10,421 nucleotides of DNA from Prolixibacteraceae bacterium (GCA_003516705.1 DPCJ01000161.1:13325-23745); one strand, 5' to 3'; shown: positions 1-7,497, counted from the stretch's first letter. Translations and numbers: made by a program. The notes: generated by a model from the letters alone, not told the origin.

Positions 1-312
1 ATCGATTTTTCGCTCATCAGCATCGAAGATATAGACCGTGTTGTAAATTTCTTACTTGAACACAGGGTGAAAATCACGTTGATGCAGCAATCAGCCATCG
101 ACTTAAATCTTGTTCTCGATTCGCCTGACGCTAATTGGGAAGAGATTTTCAACGAACTGAAAGAATTTTATACAGTGCGGTACAACACTGGGTTAACACT
201 CATTACCATCAGGCATTACACCGAAGAAGTGCTCGACTGGATGGTGCGTGAAAAAGATATTTATCTTGAACAGCACAGCCGAAAAACAGCGCGAATGCTT
301 GTAAAACAATAG
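1..312 (+). CDS. Aspartate kinase, C-terminal end (5' part outside window)
   Basis: The reading frame is open from base 1 and ends at TAG 310-312, giving 103 residues of a protein that begins upstream. Aspartate kinase phosphorylates L-aspartate as the first step towards lysine, threonine, methionine and diaminopimelate. The fragment corresponds to the C-terminal ACT (regulatory) part: residues resembling IDFSLISIEDI, then VKITLMQQSAIDLNLVLD, then VRYNTGLTLITIRHYTEE and a LEQHSRKTARMLV tail. These are typical of Bacteroidota monofunctional aspartate kinases, in which the ACT domains bind the feedback inhibitor. The catalytic domain is not in the window, so fusion to homoserine dehydrogenase can be excluded only at the C-terminal side: the protein stops right after the ACT region. 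A GTG at 67 lies inside the domain and is not a real start. The family call is from remembered motifs and is fairly secure. Confidence 0.87.
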   Translation: MDFSLISIEDIDRVVNFLLEHRVKITLMQQSAIDLNLVLDSPDANWEEIFNELKEFYTVRYNTGLTLITIRHYTEEVLDWMVREKDIYLEQHSRKTARMLVKQ

Positions 313-327
313 TTTCGGGTTATTTTT

Positions 328-345
328 AAAGTTTGGGAAACTTTT
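328..345 (+). terminator. Possible weak terminator after the aspartate kinase gene
   Basis: A perfect 7-bp inverted repeat (AAAGTTT 328-334, AAACTTT 338-344) with a GGG loop lies 16 bases after the aspartate kinase stop, and its right arm ends in a short T run. The stem is A/T-rich and the T tract is only four bases, so termination would be weak. It may be a partial terminator, or chance in AT-rich spacer DNA. Confidence 0.3.
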
Positions 346-349
346 ACTG

Positions 350-357
350 TAATTTTG
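350..357 (+). promoter_or_regulatory. Candidate Bacteroidota -7 promoter element for the efflux adaptor
   Basis: TAATTTTG matches the Bacteroidota -7 consensus TAnnTTTG exactly and would start transcription around 362-365, leaving a leader of about 35 bases before the ATG at 399. A TTTG at 332-335 could serve as the -33 element, but its 14-base spacing is shorter than the usual 17-23, so the call is moderate. If real, it rules out an upstream ATG at 333 as the start of translation. Confidence 0.42.
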
Positions 358-398
358 GGTTCCTTTTATTTACGTATTCAACAAAATATTGCGCTACA

Positions 399-1736
399 AT
401 GAAGAATAAAAAGATTTTACCTATTGCGATTGGTGTTGTTGTAATTGCCATTGTTTTGCTGGTGGTCGGCAAAAAACAAGGCTGGTTTGGTAAAGAATTC
501 ACCATCAGCGTGGCTACAGAAACTGTAAAAGCACAGACATTAACCGAGTTCATCAATGCCAACGGGAAAATTCAGCCTGAAACACAGGTAAAAATCAGTC
601 CCGACGTGTCGGGTGAGGTGATTGAATTATACGTGGAAGAAGGAAATGAAGTAAAAGCCGGTGAACTGCTTTGCGTAATTAAACCCGAAATGTACGTTTC
701 TGCACTGAACAGGGCCGAAGCTGCACTTAATTCGGCAAAAGCGCGGCAGGCGCAATCGGAAGCCCAATTAATTGAGCGCGAGCTTTCGTTTAAACGCGCG
801 AAACAGTTGTATGAAAAAAATACAATCCCGGTGTCGGAATTTGAAACTGCTCAGGCTTCCTACCAGGTGGCACAGGCTGAAGTAAAAGCAGCCCAGTTCT
901 CGGTAAAAAGCGCCGAAGCTTCGGTGTCGGAAGCAAAAGAACAGCTTACAAAAACAAAAATTTATGCTCCTATTTCGGGAACGGTGGCTGCGCTGAACAT
1001 TGAAAAAGGCGAACGCGTGGTGGGAACCAGTATGATGACAGGTACAGAAATGATGGTAATTGCCGACCTGAATAAAATGGAAGTTTGGGTTGATGTAAAT
1101 GAAAATGATATTGTGAAGGTAACCAAATTCGACACTGCTCTTGTTGAAGTAGATGCTTACCTGAACCGCAAATTCAAAGGTCTTGTTACCGAAATTGCCA
1201 ACTCCGCAAAATCGGGTGCTGCAGCTTCTGCTGCCGACCAGGTTACAAATTTCGAGGTAAAAGTGCTCTTACTGCACGATTCGTATGCCGACCTCATTGA
1301 CTCAACAACAAACAATATTTACCCGTTCCGGCCGGGCATGTCGGCTGCAGTTGACATTCTTACTGAAACCCGTGAAAACGTAATTTCAGTCCCGATTTCA
1401 GCAGTAACAACCCGGGTAAAAAAGAAAGGCGGCGGCACTGTTGAAGTTACCGACGAAGTAAAAGCTGAAGTGCCGGACGAAAGCGAGGAAAAAGAAAAAG
1501 TGGTTGAACAGGATGAAAAACAGGAAGTTGTATTTGTGCTGAAAGATGGCCGCGCCCGGAAAGTTGAAGTAAAAACCGGTATTCAGGACAACAACAGCAT
1601 TCAGATTATTGAAGGTATTGGAGCTGGCGACGAAGTGATTATTGCCCCTTACAATGCCATCAACAAAACACTGAAAGACAGTATGATGGTTAAAAAAGTA
1701 ACCGAAGAGGAACTGTTTAAAGTAAAAGAAAAATAA
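399..1736 (+). CDS. Efflux transporter periplasmic adaptor subunit (HlyD/MacA-like membrane fusion protein)
   Basis: Membrane fusion proteins link an inner-membrane pump (ABC of MacB type, or RND) to an outer-membrane TolC-like channel. The 445-residue product shows the expected order: one N-terminal membrane segment (about residues 5-24, preceded by lysines), first half of the lipoyl domain (about 57-95, with SGEVIELYVEEGNEVKAGE), an alanine/glutamate/lysine-rich coiled-coil hairpin (about 97-184), second lipoyl half (about 185-205, KIYAPISGTVAALNIEKG), beta-barrel (about 215-335, with FRPGMSAAVDI), and a membrane-proximal C-terminal domain. An uncleaved anchor and no lipobox fit the MacA type. 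ATG 399 is preferred over the in-frame ATG at 333, because 333 adds 22 unrelated residues and precedes the candidate promoter. A strongly charged Lys/Glu segment at about 340-373 interrupts the C-terminal domain. No pump or channel gene lies next to it; a terminator follows directly. Family secure, pump partner unknown. Confidence 0.88.
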   Translation: MKNKKILPIAIGVVVIAIVLLVVGKKQGWFGKEFTISVATETVKAQTLTEFINANGKIQPETQVKISPDVSGEVIELYVEEGNEVKAGELLCVIKPEMYVSALNRAEAALNSAKARQAQSEAQLIERELSFKRAKQLYEKNTIPVSEFETAQASYQVAQAEVKAAQFSVKSAEASVSEAKEQLTKTKIYAPISGTVAALNIEKGERVVGTSMMTGTEMMVIADLNKMEVWVDVNENDIVKVTKFDTALVEVDAYLNRKFKGLVTEIANSAKSGAAASAADQVTNFEVKVLLLHDSYADLIDSTTNNIYPFRPGMSAAVDILTETRENVISVPISAVTTRVKKKGGGTVEVTDEVKAEVPDESEEKEKVVEQDEKQEVVFVLKDGRARKVEVKTGIQDNNSIQIIEGIGAGDEVIIAPYNAINKTLKDSMMVKKVTEEELFKVKEK

Positions 1737-1753
1737 CGGGTGATTTACCCAAC

Positions 1754-1790
1754 AAAAAAGCCTGCTGTGTAAAAACAACAGGCTTTTTTT
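1754..1790. terminator. Bidirectional intrinsic terminator between converging genes
   Basis: Stem arms at 1760-1768 and 1775-1783 pair over nine positions with one mismatch (GCCTGCTGT against ACAACAGGC) around a six-base loop. Six A precede the stem (1754-1759) and seven T follow it (1784-1790), so each strand has a U tract. It lies 17 bases after the adaptor stop on + and 15 bases after the upp stop on -, and should end both transcripts. Confidence 0.85.
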
Positions 1791-1805
1791 ATGCTCTTTC
1801 TGATT

Positions 1806-2468
1806 TTATTTCGAATCGATTTTTTCGCCGTAAGCCAGATCGCCGGCATCGCCCAAACCCGGTACAATGTACGAATGTGGTGTCATTCCTTCGTCGATTG
1901 CACCCAGCCAAAGTGTAACATTTTCGGCCCTGATTTTATCAATCAGATAATTTACGCCCTGCTGGCTCGAAATGATTGAAACCAGATGCACATGCGATGG
2001 CGAACCTTTGCTGAATAACGCATGATAACCAATCTCCATCGATTTTCCGGAAGCCAGCATCGGGTCGGAAAGAATGACAACTTTATTGTCGAGCGACGGA
2101 GAAGCCATGTATTCAAATGCAATTTCAAAATCGCCTTCTTCCGAATATTTTCTGTAAGCCGAAATAAAACAATTTTCACCCTTGTCGAAAATTTTAAGCA
2201 ACCCGTTGTGCACCGACAAACCAGCCCTGAGAATTGTAGCCAAAACAGGTTGCTGTTTCAGCACAGGCACTTTGGCAACACCCAGCGGAGTTGTTACATC
2301 GGCAACTTCAAACTCAAGAGTTTTACTTATCTCGTAGGCAAAAATCTCACCTATCCGGTACATGTTTTCCCTGAAACGCATCGGGTCTTTCTGAATAACT
2401 TCGTCCCTGATTTCAGACAGGTACTGATCGAGAATTGAGTGATTGTTACCTAAAATTTTTATATCCAT
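1806..2468 (-). CDS. upp: Uracil phosphoribosyltransferase
   Basis: This cytoplasmic enzyme converts uracil and PRPP to UMP in pyrimidine salvage. The 220-residue product has near-family length. It carries the PRPP-binding loop VVILSDPMLASGKSM at about residues 130-144 (acidic residue D135 followed by the small-residue loop), the LRAGL segment at 80-84, and the C-terminal uracil-binding stretch YIVPGLGDAGDLAYG at 200-214. Many relatives have GG, GN or GS where this one has GK in the loop; I read that as natural variation. It begins 10 bases after the upstream GNAT gene and is the last gene of a long leftward operon that ends in the bidirectional terminator. Nothing in its sequence ties it to the glycan-type genes ahead of it. 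Confidence 0.95.
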   Translation of the reverse strand: MDIKILGNNHSILDQYLSEIRDEVIQKDPMRFRENMYRIGEIFAYEISKTLEFEVADVTTPLGVAKVPVLKQQPVLATILRAGLSVHNGLLKIFDKGENCFISAYRKYSEEGDFEIAFEYMASPSLDNKVVILSDPMLASGKSMEIGYHALFSKGSPSHVHLVSIISSQQGVNYLIDKIRAENVTLWLGAIDEGMTPHSYIVPGLGDAGDLAYGEKIDSK

Positions 2469-2478
2469 AATGTTTAGA

Positions 2479-3567
2479 TTAAGTAAAGATTACATCTCCG
2501 TCTCCATCCTGAAAATGATGGTTTTGCTGGTTTTTAATTTCAAATGAACTGTAAATTTTCTGGCCATATTTTTTCGCCCGCAAAAATGGGAATTTTTGCG
2601 AAAAAAGTTGCCTGGCCACGCCAGAATTATAAACGGTAACTACTTCTATTTTTTGATTGATGCTGAACTGTTTTAAAAACCCTGCAACCGCCTGATCAAA
2701 CCTGCCCGGAAGATTAAAAAACAGCGTTTTCAAATGGCCGCCACGAACTGAAAAAATAAAAAATCCTGCCAGCTCATTTTTATCAAAAACCTTAACTGAA
2801 TAATATTTGAAATCATTTGCATACAACGAAAAAGGGTATCGTTCAGCCTCAATCGGATTATTTTCTGTAATCCACGGAAATTTAAAAATCCATCTCAGTT
2901 CTGTTTCTCCGCGGTTAAAAGAATATCGGACCGGATTACTGCTGAGAGAATCATAACATGCTGCATCGGGCAGGGTTAAAACTTCAAAGCTGATATCAGC
3001 GTCGGAGCCAGATCTGTAAAACCAGGTTCGAACCAATGTAAAAGCAAAAATTAAAGAATCAATTATGCTGAACACGAATTTGGTAAACCAGTTTTTTGTA
3101 GCGAATGAAATCAGTTTAGTAGTTTTCGGGAAAAGATACCCGCGAAATCCCTGAAACTGGTGAACCACACTAAATTTGCCGGTTTTGAAGTATAATTTTT
3201 CTGAATTGGGTGCATAATTGGTAAACATCAGTTTTCCGTTCCAGTCGATAAATGCTTCGCTTAAAAGTTGCTCAGAAAAACCTTTTCTTCTGAAATCGGG
3301 ATGAACCCAGTTGCCACTGCACCAACCAAACCTTTGAGTTCTGTTTTCGGTTTGCACCAGACCGGCAAAAAGAGTTCGGAAAGCAACCAGCCTGTTTTCA
3401 ATCAGTCCGGCATACAAAACCACATCATCGGGCAATCCGTGCGGATTATTTTTATACGATTGAACCCGGAGCATTGAAATTGGCGCCACTTCGAATTGCT
3501 TAAATGTTTTGCTTTGCACAAAAGTTTCAAGCTCACTAAGTTTTATTTTCAGAATATCTATTTTCAA
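2479..3567 (-). CDS. GNAT family N-acetyltransferase with a long C-terminal extension
   Basis: GNAT enzymes move an acetyl group from acetyl-CoA to an amine. Residues about 25-135 of the 362-residue product look like a GNAT domain: a beta-strand pair (VVLYAGLIENRLVAFRTLF), the acetyl-CoA pyrophosphate-binding segment VHPDFRRKGFSEQLLSEAF at about 88-106 with the R-R-K-G turn, and the later strand/helix LMFTNYAPNSEKLYFKTGKF, where the N-x-x-S-x-x-x-Y pattern is typical. The remaining 220 residues have no motif I can name; LAGFFIFSVRGGHLKTLFFNL resembles GNAT core strands, so a second degenerate domain is possible. There is no signal peptide. The start ATG (3567-3565) overlaps the TGA stop of the preceding deacetylase gene (ATGA), implying translational coupling. 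The real substrate is unknown. Confidence 0.75.
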   Translation of the reverse strand: MKIDILKIKLSELETFVQSKTFKQFEVAPISMLRVQSYKNNPHGLPDDVVLYAGLIENRLVAFRTLFAGLVQTENRTQRFGWCSGNWVHPDFRRKGFSEQLLSEAFIDWNGKLMFTNYAPNSEKLYFKTGKFSVVHQFQGFRGYLFPKTTKLISFATKNWFTKFVFSIIDSLIFAFTLVRTWFYRSGSDADISFEVLTLPDAACYDSLSSNPVRYSFNRGETELRWIFKFPWITENNPIEAERYPFSLYANDFKYYSVKVFDKNELAGFFIFSVRGGHLKTLFFNLPGRFDQAVAGFLKQFSINQKIEVVTVYNSGVARQLFSQKFPFLRAKKYGQKIYSSFEIKNQQNHHFQDGDGDVIFT

Positions 3568-4535
3568 TGCTTTACAATTGATTTTCCAATCTTGTTTCTG
3601 AGTTCAAGATAAACAAATTCACCTTTCAGATTGTGTAAAAAATCGCCTGGTTGTTCCACCGGATAACGCTGAAAATGATTGGCCAATTCATCGTACTTAA
3701 CACCAGCTGTGCCAAAAGAAACGTCGAAGCCAAAATCATTAAACATGGTATCAAAAACCTGTTTTGGCACTCCCGAATCGGTAAACGGGAATGCAAATGA
3801 TTTTATTTCGGGTAGAATTGTCGAGGTAAGCCAGTTGAGACTTTTACTAATTTCTTCGGTTTGTTGCGCCGTATCAATTTTCCAGAATTCCGGGTGATTG
3901 AAACTGTGCGCACCAATGCTGAATCCTTTATTTTTAAGGTCAAAAATCTGTGCTGAAGTTAAATAAGGTTGCTGAGAAGCCAAAAAATCATCGAAATTAA
4001 TTTCAAGTTTTTGCGCCAGTTCGTCGATTAAATTCTCGTTCAGAATAGTGGTTTTTAAAAATTCATTGCTTGACACTTTTTTATGTCCGGTTATTTGAGC
4101 CGCTTTTTCTGCCGACAAATTTTTCAATCTTGTCAATACAACACTTGCCCTGTATTTGTGAAAAAGCGCCTTGTTATCGACAAAACCGGGGTTCACAAAA
4201 AAAGTGGCGGGAATTCCTTTTCGCAACAAAACCGGTGCAATAACATCGGAGCATTCGCGAAGCCCGTCGTCAAAACTCAGGTGAAAATCGTCGTCAGAAT
4301 AAGTTCCGTTCACAAGCTCCTTTAGCCCGACAGGTTTGAAATATTTCAGATAAAAATCGAGTTCCTTTTCGAATTGACTTGTGTTACGATAATTATAGTT
4401 TAAAATATGAGGCAGTTTTTCGTCGCTTACCACATGATAAAAGGGCAAAAAAACAGGCCTTTTAATCTTTAGCAACGTTTTTATATTGAAAAAACGGCCC
4501 ACCTGTTTGCATATTTCCCTTGGAATTGTATTCAT
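3564..4535 (-). CDS. Polysaccharide deacetylase (NodB homology domain) family protein
   Basis: Carbohydrate esterase family 4 enzymes remove N- or O-acetyl groups from sugars using a divalent metal. The 323-residue product has the family's motif 1, LSFDDG, at about 86-91 (D89 catalytic base, D90 metal ligand), and motif 2, HSFNH, at 210-214 (H210 and H214 as metal ligands), so the Asp-His-His metal site is complete. The strand TFFVNPGFVD at 111-120 and FAFPFTDSG at 248-255 also fit; the latter replaces the usual R-x-P-Y/F arginine region. A further segment of about 90 residues (120-205) lies between the two motifs, longer than in minimal NodB domains. No signal peptide or anchor is visible, so a cytoplasmic substrate is likely. 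It starts 3 bases after the FemAB-like gene ends and overlaps the next gene by 4 bases. Confidence 0.83.
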   Translation of the reverse strand: MNTIPREICKQVGRFFNIKTLLKIKRPVFLPFYHVVSDEKLPHILNYNYRNTSQFEKELDFYLKYFKPVGLKELVNGTYSDDDFHLSFDDGLRECSDVIAPVLLRKGIPATFFVNPGFVDNKALFHKYRASVVLTRLKNLSAEKAAQITGHKKVSSNEFLKTTILNENLIDELAQKLEINFDDFLASQQPYLTSAQIFDLKNKGFSIGAHSFNHPEFWKIDTAQQTEEISKSLNWLTSTILPEIKSFAFPFTDSGVPKQVFDTMFNDFGFDVSFGTAGVKYDELANHFQRYPVEQPGDFLHNLKGEFVYLELRNKIGKSIVKH

Positions 4536-4538
4536 CGG

Positions 4539-5462
4539 TTAAGCTGGTTTTAACCACCTGACTATTGCCGGCAGCCGGTTAAATTTCAGTTGAAAATAAG
4601 TTTCAGGTATTGCACCAAACCCACTGTAAAACCTTGCCACACCGGGGATCATCGAGCCTTCGAAATCCAGAATCAGTTCCTGTTCTGCATTGCTCCTGAT
4701 AAATTTATCCATCAGAAAATACATGGCTCCCAGTTTTTTACCTGAGCTGCTGGTAGCCGCATTCATATAAATCACGCGGTTTTTCCACCGGCAAAAAAAT
4801 ACTGCAGCACAAATTTCATTCTCTGCACTATAAACACCGTAAATCTCACCTAACCCGCGGTACCGTGCATTTGAAATTATACTTTTCAGTTTATCGACTT
4901 CCTTTTTATTTAGCTTATCAATCAGATTCTCATGTTTAAAAGCGAGGTATTCCTCCTCAGAAATTCCGGTAATAAACTGCAAATTATTTCCGGCTGATTT
5001 GGCAATATTTCGTTTAGTATTTGTCGAATAATTTCTGGCAAGCGATTTATAATTGTATTGAAGGTCGAGCAGGTAATTCTGACGCGGCAGAAAACGGATT
5101 TCAGAGTCAGCCGAATGCGAAGGATTTTGCGCATTTAAATGAACGTCGGCATACCTGAACTTTTCATAAACCGCTTTATAAAAAAGTGCTGCAATTTGAG
5201 CAGGAGGTTTTGGATAAATACCCAACTGCTGACAAAACAGTGGTTGATAAACGTAATTTATCCCGAATTTCTTCTTCACCGGCAGTGGCATGACAAATTC
5301 ATAATCGCCAAAAACAATCGCTTCCCAGTTATCTGCGATTCTGTCGAGATGCCAGATGTTGGCATAAATCCGGCTGTTAGCGGCTTCAGCAATACATCTT
5401 TCCCATTTCTCGCCGTTGATGTTCTCGCTTTTTACAAATGCTATTTCTCCTGATTTTCCCAT
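4539..5462 (-). CDS. FemAB-like / GNAT-fold acyltransferase
   Basis: The 307-residue product resembles the FemAB/BioF2-like branch of the GNAT fold, which includes aminoacyl- and acyltransferases acting on cell-wall or surface-glycan precursors. Visible landmarks are YVYQPLFCQQLGIY at about 70-83, a YLLDLQ segment followed by the basic NTKRNIAKSA at 148-157, and the C-terminal LILDFEGSMIPGVARFYSGFGA at 263-284, which is the most characteristic block. No signal peptide is present. I chose the ATG at 5462-5460, whose A is the last base of the upstream gene's stop (TAATG), the usual form of coupled start. A second in-frame ATG at 5477 would add five residues (MGRRI) inside the upstream gene. Family assignment is good at fold level; donor and acceptor cannot be told from sequence. 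Confidence 0.75.
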   Translation of the reverse strand: MGKSGEIAFVKSENINGEKWERCIAEAANSRIYANIWHLDRIADNWEAIVFGDYEFVMPLPVKKKFGINYVYQPLFCQQLGIYPKPPAQIAALFYKAVYEKFRYADVHLNAQNPSHSADSEIRFLPRQNYLLDLQYNYKSLARNYSTNTKRNIAKSAGNNLQFITGISEEEYLAFKHENLIDKLNKKEVDKLKSIISNARYRGLGEIYGVYSAENEICAAVFFCRWKNRVIYMNAATSSSGKKLGAMYFLMDKFIRSNAEQELILDFEGSMIPGVARFYSGFGAIPETYFQLKFNRLPAIVRWLKPA

Positions 5463-6784
5463 TATTCTCCGGCCCACCGAAATCCAAGTTGATTCATTTT
5501 TTCAAACACTTCACGCCAGCCTTTCCAATGACCGTGGTCGTTAACCGATTCGTTATGCCAAACTGAAACAAAAGTGCCTTTCACATTTTTAACTTCATTC
5601 ATCAGGTTTTCAATTTCTTCCCATGCCTGATCCGGGTCAAGATCAAGATATTGCTGCAAAGTAACATCCATTATCTGAAAAGGAATTTGCAGTAATTCGG
5701 TTGGCTTATCGCGTTCGAGATCGAAGAAGTAAAACGGAGTACAAATACCCGCCCTGAATCCGGTTGCTGATGCATATCCCAACGAATAATCTTCAAAAAT
5801 TCCTGCTTTAATCAGGTTTCGGAAAGTGGTTGGAAATTCGATTTTAAGATAGTGCTGACGGCTGATTCTTACGGTTGAATCTGTAATTCGTTCAAGTCTT
5901 TGTTTTTCTTCTTTCAGCACTTTACCGCTTTTATCTACTCCAGCCGTAAAAGATGGGTGAATTCCAATGGTATATTTTTCGCGTGTTTTTTTAATTAAAT
6001 GCCTGTAATATTGATTTCTATGCGAAATATTTTTATCGAACCTGGTGTAATTGCCAAGCAAAAAGAAAAACCTTATCAACTTTTCATTCCGTTCAAAAAC
6101 AGAATCAATATAGCTGTAGTTATCATACGGGTCGTGTTTCAAACGCAGGAGTACAGCCAACCTTTCAAAACATTCGCCAAAACGCGCTTTTAGAAATGCT
6201 TTGGAAAGTGCTCCTAAAGTTCTTGAGAATCCTTTGTGTCTGTACGCCCAGGCATTGTCAACATCAATAGTCGATAAAAAACTGAATTTCCTTTCGGGCC
6301 AGACAAATTGAGGATATGCTTTGCTGATTTCGCTGGCCAGCATTTCGGCCCAAAGATTAACAACCGGCTTTTTTAACAGCTGATTTTTACACAAGATACA
6401 TTCATCGGCAATAAACCGCCCGTAATGATCCTTTTCTGTTGTAATATATTCTTCGTAACGGGTTACGAGATAAAATCCGGCTGCAAACAAATCGAAAGGC
6501 AAAAAAGAATCTGTTGAACTTGAGAAAAAATACTTTGCGTTATTATAAATAACCTCTTCTATTTTTGGTGTTCCAATTCCTGTTTCAAAAAGCAGCGAAT
6601 GCGGTTTAAGGTATATTCCGTTTCCGAAATGATTATCTGAATAGTTAATTTTGGGATAATCTGATTTTACAAATGAATCTAAATCATTGGTAAACAAGAC
6701 ATTTACATGCAATATCTGTTCTATAAACAGTTTTGCAATGTATTCAATGCGCGGTGTGATTTTTTCGGAATAAAAAAGTATCAT
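5462..6784 (-). CDS. Polysaccharide deacetylase-like protein with N-terminal DUF7033-type region
   Basis: The 440-residue product matches, from memory, a Bacteroidota family annotated as polysaccharide deacetylase with an N-terminal domain of unknown function (DUF7033). The N-terminal part (about 1-165) contains FLPFDLFAAGFYLVTRYEEY. The C-terminal part carries TIDVD at 172-176 in the place of the usual TFDDG, GIHPS at 274-278, SRQHYLKIEFP at 308-318, GFRAGICTPF at 342-351 with a conserved-looking arginine, and VSVWHNES at 407-413. Thus candidate metal ligands exist (D174, D176, H276, H311, H410), but the canonical H-x-x-x-H is missing, so deacetylase chemistry is plausible and not proven. 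No signal peptide. It starts 17 bases after radC and ends in a one-base overlap with the next gene. Confidence 0.75.
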   Translation of the reverse strand: MILFYSEKITPRIEYIAKLFIEQILHVNVLFTNDLDSFVKSDYPKINYSDNHFGNGIYLKPHSLLFETGIGTPKIEEVIYNNAKYFFSSSTDSFLPFDLFAAGFYLVTRYEEYITTEKDHYGRFIADECILCKNQLLKKPVVNLWAEMLASEISKAYPQFVWPERKFSFLSTIDVDNAWAYRHKGFSRTLGALSKAFLKARFGECFERLAVLLRLKHDPYDNYSYIDSVFERNEKLIRFFFLLGNYTRFDKNISHRNQYYRHLIKKTREKYTIGIHPSFTAGVDKSGKVLKEEKQRLERITDSTVRISRQHYLKIEFPTTFRNLIKAGIFEDYSLGYASATGFRAGICTPFYFFDLERDKPTELLQIPFQIMDVTLQQYLDLDPDQAWEEIENLMNEVKNVKGTFVSVWHNESVNDHGHWKGWREVFEKMNQLGFRWAGE

Positions 6785-6801
6785 TTCCAGATTATTCAGG
6801 T

Positions 6802-7497
6802 TTATAGCAGTCCTTCGTCGGCGAAACTAAAGTATTTATTTTGCCCGATAATTACATGGTCGATCACCGAAATATCCATCAGTTTTGCTGCATCTTTAAT
6901 TTTGGAGGTAATTACGCAATCGGGGTCTGAAGGGCGCAATGTTCCGGAAGGGTGATTGTGACAAAGGATAATGGAACTTGACTGTTTTTCAAGCGCAGGT
7001 TTGAGAATGATACGAACATCGATTACCGTGCCTGAAATTCCGCCCTGACTGATTCGGAATGTATCCTGAATTTTGTTACCCCGATCGAGCAGCATCACCC
7101 AAAACTCTTCGTGACCAAGGTCGCCAAGCATTGGCAGAAAATAATCAAAAGCATCTTTACTGGCATTTATCACTTTTTTGTTGAAAACATCGGCTTCCTT
7201 CCGGCGTTTTCCAAGTTCGAGGGCAGCAACAATAGTAACTGCCTTTACTTCGCCAATTCCCTTAAAACTGCAAAGCGAATCAACACTTTTTTTGCCTAGT
7301 TCGTTCAGATTATTATTCACTGAACCAAGAATCCGCCTCGAAAGTTCTACTGCTGTTTCCTCAAGATTTCCGGAACCAATAAGAATCGCGATAAGTTCGG
7401 CATCGGATAATGAACGGGCACCGTTTTTTAGCAGTTTTTCGCGCGGGCGGTCTTCTGCAGCCCAATCTTTAATGTTGAGTTTTTTGTATTCGTTCAT
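6802..7497 (-). CDS. radC: RadC family JAB-domain protein
   Basis: RadC proteins were named for a DNA-repair phenotype that was later disputed; they carry a JAMM/MPN metal-binding domain whose real biochemical role is unsettled. The 231-residue product has full family length. The N-terminal part begins with IKDWAAEDRPREKLLKNGARSLSDAELIAILI (two runs, residues 9-40) and has a helix-hairpin-helix around FKGIGEVKA at 78-86. The C-terminal JAMM motif reads CHNHPSG at 179-185 followed by PSDPD at 189-193, giving zinc ligands H180, H182 and D193. It is the first gene of the leftward operon that continues into the deacetylase/acyltransferase block. Between its start and the rpsT terminator (7498-7560) I see no full promoter; TACTTTTC at 7523-7516 is only a near match to TAnnTTTG. 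Confidence 0.93.
   Translation of the reverse strand: MNEYKKLNIKDWAAEDRPREKLLKNGARSLSDAELIAILIGSGNLEETAVELSRRILGSVNNNLNELGKKSVDSLCSFKGIGEVKAVTIVAALELGKRRKEADVFNKKVINASKDAFDYFLPMLGDLGHEEFWVMLLDRGNKIQDTFRISQGGISGTVIDVRIILKPALEKQSSSIILCHNHPSGTLRPSDPDCVITSKIKDAAKLMDISVIDHVIIGQNKYFSFADEGLL

Noticed and set aside
333..398. Upstream in-frame ATG that would lengthen the efflux adaptor by 22 residues
   Set aside because: The extra residues do not resemble the family N-terminus, which is a short basic start followed by a membrane segment. The ATG also lies ahead of the candidate -7 element at 350-357.
2022..2438. Open frame opposite upp (and similar antisense frames opposite the deacetylase, radC, lptB and tatC genes)
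   Set aside because: These lie fully opposite well-supported genes, match no family I recognise, and have compositions expected from antisense of coding DNA.
5463..5477. Earlier ATG for the FemAB-like gene
   Set aside because: It would add only MGRRI inside the upstream coding region; the TAATG junction at 5464-5460 is the more natural coupled start.
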